Below are positions 59,009 through 64,000 of a stretch of DNA of 64,000 nucleotides, piece after piece (position 1 is the first letter of the stretch; each line of letters begins with the position of its first letter). The translations under genes were made by a program, and so were the position numbers. Source of the stretch: Chryseobacterium sp. Bi04 (lineage in GTDB: Bacteria; Bacteroidota; Bacteroidia; Flavobacteriales; Weeksellaceae); the NCBI RefSeq assembly GCF_918698085.1, contig NZ_CAKKLP010000015.1:1-64000 (forward strand). The letters are read 5' to 3'. The notes below the pieces were generated by a model. The model searched no databases. It saw nothing but the letters and a program-made list of their open reading frames with translations, and had not been told where the DNA came from.

Positions 59009-59039
59009 AATTCCGGAGTGATTACCACACTTCGGAATT
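59009..59039 (+). promoter_or_regulatory. Intercistronic hairpin before nrdA
   Basis: AATTCCGGAGTG (59009-59020) pairs with CACTTCGGAATT (59028-59039), 12 bp with one G-U pair. It is not followed by a T-run, so it is more likely an mRNA processing or stability element than a terminator. The nrdA ATG follows 17 nt later. Confidence 0.5.
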
Positions 59040-59055
59040 CGAAAATATAACATCT

Positions 59056-60714
59056 ATGGAAGAACAAAATTCAAATATATGGTGGCTCAATGAAGAGTCT
59101 GAGCAAATGCTGAACAGAGGATATCTGTTGAAAGGAGAAACAGTAGATGGAGCCATCGACAGAATCACCACTGCTGCTGCAAAAAAATTATATAAGCCGG
59201 AACTACAGCCTGCTTTTAAGGAAATGATCACCAAAGGATGGATCAGCTTCTCTTCCCCGGTATGGGCTAATATGGGAACACAGAGAGGTCTTCCTATCTC
59301 ATGTTTCAATGTTCATATCCCGGATAGTATTGAAGGGATTACTCACAAAATGGGTGAGGTCATTATGCAGACAAAAATTGGAGGTGGAACTTCCGGATAT
59401 TTTGGAGAACTTCGTAACAGAGGTACTGCAGTAACAGATAATGGAAAATCTTCAGGAGCCGTTTCTTTCATGAAATTGTTTGATACCGCAATGGATGTTG
59501 TTTCTCAGGGAGGCGTAAGAAGAGGTGCTTTTGCAGCTTATCTGGACATCGACCATGGAGATATTGAAGAATTTTTATCCATTAAAGATATCGGAAGCCC
59601 TATTCAGAATTTATTTACCGGAGTTTGTGTACCTGACTACTGGATGCAGGATATGATTGACGGTGATATGGAAAAACGTAAAGTTTGGGCAAGAGTATTA
59701 GAAAGCCGCCAGCAGAAAGGTCTTCCTTATATTTTCTTTACAGATAACGTAAACAGAAACAAGCCCCAGGTTTACAAAGATCAGGGAATGACTGTTAACG
59801 CAAGTAATCTGTGCTCAGAAATTATGCTTCCATCTACAAGAGAAGAATCATTCATCTGCTGTTTATCATCAATGAACCTGGAACTGTATGATGAATGGAA
59901 AGATACTGATGCTGTAAAGCTGGCTGTCTATTTCCTTGATGCTGTTTTATCAGAATTCATCGAAAAAACTGAAGGAAATTATTACCTGCAGGGAGCAAGA
60001 AACTTCGCATTGCGTCATAGAGCACTTGGATTAGGGGTATTAGGATACCACTCTTATTTACAGAAAAACATGATTCCGTTTGAAAGTTTTGAGGCCACTC
60101 AATTCAATGCAAGAGCTTTCAAACATATCAAAGAACAGGCTGAGCAGGCTTCAAGAGAACTGGCCAATATTTATGGTGAACCGGAATTATTGAAAGGATA
60201 CGGACTGAGAAATACCACTACAATGGCCATTGCTCCTACCACTTCAAGTTCGGCCATCTTAGGACAAACATCTCCGGGAATTGAACCTTTTGCTTCTAAC
60301 TATTATAAAGCAGGTCTGGCTAAAGGAAACTTTATGCGTAAGAACAAATATCTTGCTAAATTATTGGAAGAAAAAGGATTAGACAATGAAGAAACCTGGA
60401 GAACAATCATGCTGAACCATGGTTCTGTACAGCATTTATCTGAATTAACTGACGAAGAAAAAGCAGTATTCAAAACATTCAAAGAAATTTCTCCTATGGA
60501 AATTATTTCTCAGGCTGCACAGAGACAACAATATATCGACCAGGCACAATCATTGAATCTTCAGATTCCTTCCACAATGCCTGTAAAAGACGTTAACTAT
60601 CTGTATATAGAAGCATGGAAGAAAGGAGTGAAAACACTTTACTACCAAAGAAGTTCTTCTGTTTCAAAAGAAATGATGGTTAATTTCGTAACGTGCTCTG
60701 CTTGTGAAGCATAA
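59056..60714 (+). CDS. nrdA: Class I ribonucleotide reductase alpha subunit
   Basis: A 552-residue catalytic subunit. The active-site cysteines lie in GLPISCFNVH, VNASNLCSEIMLPS (N, C and E of the radical site) and FICCLSSMNLE. The tyrosine pair of the radical relay is in KTLYYQRSSSV, and the C-terminal tail ends CSACEA with the reducible CxxC. It starts with EQNSNIWWLNEESEQMLNRG and so lacks the N-terminal ATP-cone. A strong terminator follows. Confidence 0.94.
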   Translation: MEEQNSNIWWLNEESEQMLNRGYLLKGETVDGAIDRITTAAAKKLYKPELQPAFKEMITKGWISFSSPVWANMGTQRGLPISCFNVHIPDSIEGITHKMGEVIMQTKIGGGTSGYFGELRNRGTAVTDNGKSSGAVSFMKLFDTAMDVVSQGGVRRGAFAAYLDIDHGDIEEFLSIKDIGSPIQNLFTGVCVPDYWMQDMIDGDMEKRKVWARVLESRQQKGLPYIFFTDNVNRNKPQVYKDQGMTVNASNLCSEIMLPSTREESFICCLSSMNLELYDEWKDTDAVKLAVYFLDAVLSEFIEKTEGNYYLQGARNFALRHRALGLGVLGYHSYLQKNMIPFESFEATQFNARAFKHIKEQAEQASRELANIYGEPELLKGYGLRNTTTMAIAPTTSSSAILGQTSPGIEPFASNYYKAGLAKGNFMRKNKYLAKLLEEKGLDNEETWRTIMLNHGSVQHLSELTDEEKAVFKTFKEISPMEIISQAAQRQQYIDQAQSLNLQIPSTMPVKDVNYLYIEAWKKGVKTLYYQRSSSVSKEMMVNFVTCSACEA

Positions 60715-60743
60715 ATTCAAATAATAAATACGTCATATCAACG

Positions 60744-60768
60744 AAAGCACGCCCTTTGGCGTGCTTTT
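60744..60768 (+). terminator. Terminator of the nrd operon
   Basis: A 10-bp stem (AAAGCACGCC at 60744-60753, GGCGTGCTTT at 60758-60767) with a 4-nt loop is followed by TTA. It lies 30 nt after nrdA. Confidence 0.8.
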
Positions 60769-60891
60769 ATATTTTCTGGCATCACAGTATTTATAAGTGA
60801 TTTTTATATTGCATAAGTCACGATGATTAATTTCAACAGAAAAAAAGCGTAGGGATTCTAAAAAAATATTGGATATTGCTATAAAAAAACC

Positions 60892-61608
60892 ATGAAAAAT
60901 AATGTATACCTCAATGCTATAAAAAATTATGTTTTAATCCTTTTGTGTATATATTGTATTTCCTGCCAAGGCCAGGAATATGATAAGGATATTCTGAACT
61001 TAAAAAAGGTTGACTTGGGATTAAATGCTGAGCGTTTTTATAAGAACTCCATGAAGAGAGAAAATATTAAGCTTTTAAGCGGAAAACAATATGTTGAAAA
61101 AGATACCATTACCGAATATGACAACACATGGAATGGGGACCGGAATAAGATTTTTGCGATACAATATCGCGTAGTGGGGTATTCTCCTGAAGATGTTGTT
61201 GCCCAATTTGACAATATCCATTTTTCAAGAGTTGAATCACTTGTTGATGATAAAGGAAATCTCATGCTCATCAATGCCGTTACGCCGGCTTCCAAAGATA
61301 ACATCCTTAAATTCATTGCTGCCCTGAAAAAAGAATATCAGGATCCCGAACTAACAGAAGACTCATCCGGATATACCCATAGTCAGGTTTTTACCTGGAG
61401 AGATAAAGACAGAATTATTAAATTATCAACCAATAGCCGTTTAGATTTTTCTAATCCTCACCATATCGTAAGTGAAGCTGACAAAAAAGAAATTGAAGAA
61501 ATAGAAAAGAGCAGACTTACAGAATCTACACTTTTTATCTGCAATTCAACTTATGAGAAAAAGCTTTTAGGGAATCTTCATTCCGGAAACTGGATGAATT
61601 TTAAATAG
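60892..61608 (+). CDS. Putative lipoprotein of unknown function
   Basis: A 238-residue protein. The N terminus has a hydrophobic segment (YVLILLCIYCISC) with an imperfect lipobox ending in Cys. The rest has no motif I recognise, though it has a charged C-terminal part (ADKKEIEEIEKSRLT). It stands alone, between the nrd terminator and the T9SS protein gene. I see no promoter with confidence. Confidence 0.6.
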   Translation: MKNNVYLNAIKNYVLILLCIYCISCQGQEYDKDILNLKKVDLGLNAERFYKNSMKRENIKLLSGKQYVEKDTITEYDNTWNGDRNKIFAIQYRVVGYSPEDVVAQFDNIHFSRVESLVDDKGNLMLINAVTPASKDNILKFIAALKKEYQDPELTEDSSGYTHSQVFTWRDKDRIIKLSTNSRLDFSNPHHIVSEADKKEIEEIEKSRLTESTLFICNSTYEKKLLGNLHSGNWMNFK

Positions 61609-61830
61609 ATCCGACAGGCATAGATATTTTTCTATACAAAAGAATAATATCATATTTATTTTTTAAATTTATTAAAATTGTTAATAAAAGCACATCTAAA
61701 AAATCAAATTTAGCATATAAATAATAAAAACACATTAAAAAATACTAATAATCAATCTATTGAAAAAGGGCTATTTTAGCAGCCACATGAATGGATAGTC
61801 ATAAAATCTAATACCATTAAAAACTCAATT

Positions 61831-63990
61831 ATGAAAAAAATATTATTTACTTTATTAGTAAGCTGTTTTTCTGTGGCTTACACTCAGACCCTCAACTTTT
61901 CTGATGTAAAATTCAAAGCCCTTCTTCTAAGTGCTAATTCTACCAATCAGATAGCAAAAAATTTCAATGGAAACGCTATCGCAGTAGACCAAAATGGAGA
62001 TGGGGAAATTCAGCTTTCGGAAGCCCAGCGGGTAAAAATCCTGGATATAAAAGTAGATATTGAACAGATGTATATTGATCCTGCCGGAGACCGGTATGAT
62101 CCTAACAATATAAACTCTGCCTATTACAACAGCCATCTTCCTGACGGTATTTCAGATGCCTTACTTTTCTCCAATCTTGAAGAACTTTACTTTTGGAATA
62201 CCAGAACCGCCAATATCAGCTTTATCAATAATACCAAAATAAAAAAAGTACAAGGAAGACCTTTCTACTATGACCTCTCCCAATCCGGACAATATACAGC
62301 TGCTCCCATTAATCTTTCATTCGACAGCTGCCCGGGCATCAACAATATTACAGATATCATCGCCTACCAGGCTACAGGTAATCCGTGGTATTCTCCTGAA
62401 AACAGTTTAACCCTAAAAAACTGTCAACAGATCAGCAGCAATGCGGTAATTGATTCAGCCGAGCTTATGGAACTTCATATTCAGAACTCAAGTATTACCA
62501 GTTTAACTTTTAATTCGTGTAAGTTTTTATCAAAAATTTCTGTTCCTGATCTAAATACTCTAACAAAGATATCTGTATTGGGTAATAACGGAATATCTTC
62601 CTCCGGTAACAGTCAGGATATCGAACTGATTGCCAACAACTGTACTAATTTGCAGGAAATCATAGCAGACACCGATCATTATTCTTCAACAGGAGCCTAT
62701 TTTTCTGCAGTAAACCTGAATGGCTGTACTTCATTAAAGAAAATAAAAGGACTGAATGCTCCCACTATTAATTTTAGTACGGCAGGGCTTGTTAATCTGG
62801 AAGAATTAGATTGCTCTTTCTACAACAGATACGGATACAATACTACATCTGGTATTTATTTTGGGAATGTAAATGCATTGAACCTTGCGAGTCTTCCAAA
62901 ACTTAAAATACTAAAGGCTTTTAATCAGAAAATATCCAATAATGTCAACTTCAGTGCTGCACAAGCTTTGGAAAATATTGACATCACCAACTCATGTGGC
63001 TATATGAATACCGTGAATGTTAGTAATCTTGCGAATCTTACCACTTTAAAAACCGGCAGAACCGAGACAGTAAATACTCAAGGTAACGATGATCTTCAAA
63101 AAATTACTGCTAAAAACTGTACCTCATTAGCCAATTTCATTTTTAGTGGTAACAGTCATTTAAAAGAATTGGATATACAGAACTGTACTGCTATACAAAA
63201 AATAGCGATCGGTTATTATGTACTAGAAAGAGATGGTGTTTTTCCTGAATTAAATTCAATTAATTTATTACAGTGTACTGGTATTAAAGAAATTACTATT
63301 CACAATACACAAATAAACACCTTCAATACATCACAATGCTCTGCTTTAAAAACATTAGAGCTTAAAGAAGACAACTTACTATCTTCTATTGATATTTCTA
63401 ACAATTTTAACTTGGAATCCATTACTTTACAGTCACTACCTTTAATTTCACAAGTGAATACTTTAAATAATATTAAGCTAAAAACTGCATTTATCAGCAA
63501 TAGCCCTCAAATAACACAACTGAATTTTTCTACTGCAACAAATTTCGAAGGACTTTCACTTTGGAATATGCCAAACCTCACTTATGTTAATATAAGAAAT
63601 GGATCTATAGAGGAATTTCATGATTACAATGGCTATAACATTAATCTCCAGATGTGTGTCGACGATGCCCAATTAAGCGATCTACAATCAATGTATCCTG
63701 ATATTACATTTACAGCAAACTGTGGGAGCTTTCTTCAAAACAGAAATGTAAAAGCTAATATAAAATCTTTCAAAGTTTTCCCAAATCCTGTAAAAGATAT
63801 CCTGCAGGTTAATTCTGACTCTGTTATAAAAAATATAAAAATAATTGATACTCAGTCAAGGATTATCTTCAACCAGGATTTTAATCAGGAACTTATAAAA
63901 ATTGATCTTTCAAGCTATCCTAGCTCTGTTTATATCATGAAAATAACTACTGATAAAGGGCAAGTAACGGAGAAGATTATAAAAAGATAA
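61831..63990 (+). CDS. T9SS-secreted leucine-rich-repeat-like protein with EF-hand loop
   Basis: A 719-residue surface or secreted protein. The signal peptide is MKKILFTLLVSCFSVAYTQ. An EF-hand-type calcium loop follows at D53-E64 (DQNGDGEIQLSE), then about 24 irregular leucine-rich repeats with asparagine and cysteine (NGCTSLKKIKGLN, NCTSLANFIF, QCTGIKEITIHN), and finally a type A T9SS domain (FKVFPNPVKDILQVNSDS, ending IIKR). It likely binds a protein or glycan at the cell surface. It ends 10 nt before the window edge. Confidence 0.85.
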   Translation: MKKILFTLLVSCFSVAYTQTLNFSDVKFKALLLSANSTNQIAKNFNGNAIAVDQNGDGEIQLSEAQRVKILDIKVDIEQMYIDPAGDRYDPNNINSAYYNSHLPDGISDALLFSNLEELYFWNTRTANISFINNTKIKKVQGRPFYYDLSQSGQYTAAPINLSFDSCPGINNITDIIAYQATGNPWYSPENSLTLKNCQQISSNAVIDSAELMELHIQNSSITSLTFNSCKFLSKISVPDLNTLTKISVLGNNGISSSGNSQDIELIANNCTNLQEIIADTDHYSSTGAYFSAVNLNGCTSLKKIKGLNAPTINFSTAGLVNLEELDCSFYNRYGYNTTSGIYFGNVNALNLASLPKLKILKAFNQKISNNVNFSAAQALENIDITNSCGYMNTVNVSNLANLTTLKTGRTETVNTQGNDDLQKITAKNCTSLANFIFSGNSHLKELDIQNCTAIQKIAIGYYVLERDGVFPELNSINLLQCTGIKEITIHNTQINTFNTSQCSALKTLELKEDNLLSSIDISNNFNLESITLQSLPLISQVNTLNNIKLKTAFISNSPQITQLNFSTATNFEGLSLWNMPNLTYVNIRNGSIEEFHDYNGYNINLQMCVDDAQLSDLQSMYPDITFTANCGSFLQNRNVKANIKSFKVFPNPVKDILQVNSDSVIKNIKIIDTQSRIIFNQDFNQELIKIDLSSYPSSVYIMKITTDKGQVTEKIIKR

Positions 63991-64000
63991 TCTTCTTCAA

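Noticed and set aside
1..64000. tRNA or rRNA genes
   Set aside because: I looked through the intergenic gaps and saw no cloverleaf-like sequence with a T-arm word (GGTTCGAATCC type). A dedicated search (tRNAscan-SE or similar) would settle it.

Overview
This window reads as chromosome of a Flavobacteriia species, most likely Chryseobacterium or a close Weeksellaceae relative. The DNA is AT-rich. Many genes are preceded by the Bacteroidota -7 promoter word TAnnTTTG, sometimes with a TTG about 17-23 nt upstream, and rarely by a strong Shine-Dalgarno sequence. A type IX secretion (T9SS) regulator (PorX) and two proteins with T9SS sorting domains are present, and lpxC is fused to fabZ as in Bacteroidota. 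No rRNA, tRNA, CRISPR array, transposase or phage gene was seen.

Region by region. 0.1-4 kb: a lipoprotein, a DinB protein, a YafY/WYL regulator, a Crp/Fnr-type regulator and an AhpD-like protein. 4-11.3 kb: an ABC exporter, an lptB with an unusual C-terminal extension followed by an overlapping 45-codon ORF, a TM2 protein, hemB, a stand-alone T9SS sorting-domain protein and a NatAB-type ABC transporter. 11.3-17.8 kb: a minus-strand envelope block, lpxD - lpxC/fabZ - lpxA - efp - second lpxD-like gene - sucD - outer-membrane barrel protein. 17.9-24.3 kb: HD hydrolase, S41 peptidase, porX, YciI, exonuclease III and an RlpA-like protein. 25.2-26.6 kb: two secreted proteins sharing one promoter and terminator. 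27-28.3 kb: rimO.

28.4-48.9 kb: a 20 kb, 19-gene minus-strand polysaccharide locus of the Wzx/Wzy type. It has Wza export lipoprotein, Wzc tyrosine kinase, Wzx flippase, an EpsG/Wzy-like polymerase, four glycosyltransferases, a WecA/WbpL-like initiating transferase and sugar-nucleotide enzymes. These point to a 4,6-dideoxy-amino sugar (FlaA1-type dehydratase plus aminotransferase), a UDP-HexNAc uronic acid, a 3-acylamino-3,6-dideoxyhexose on dTDP (FdtA/FdtB/FdtC type, with two different FdtA-like cupins) and an RmlC product. A secreted beta-helix protein sits in the middle. A strong terminator follows rmlC. The locus is placed 27 nt behind recX, itself behind glyA and its terminator.

50.9-57.2 kb: a thioredoxin-reductase-like flavoprotein whose 5' leader is almost entirely eight perfect copies of a 7-bp repeat, then a split MacAB-type operon (ATPase, two FtsX-like permeases, HlyD adaptor). 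57.6-60.7 kb: nrdB - small protein - nrdA, a class I ribonucleotide reductase with no ATP-cone in either subunit. 60.9-64 kb: a lipoprotein and a T9SS-secreted leucine-rich-repeat-like protein with an EF-hand loop.

The points I would check first are the heptamer leader with its promoter and operator-like palindrome (51.9 kb), the two diverged copies of a 222-235 bp intergenic element with GTTTAAACT/AGTTTAAAC ends (1.4 and 24.7 kb), the LptB extension and coupled small ORF (5.8-6.3 kb), the near-leaderless lpxD and lptB starts, and the nrdB leader. I did not find a clear-cut novel defence or mobile system here.
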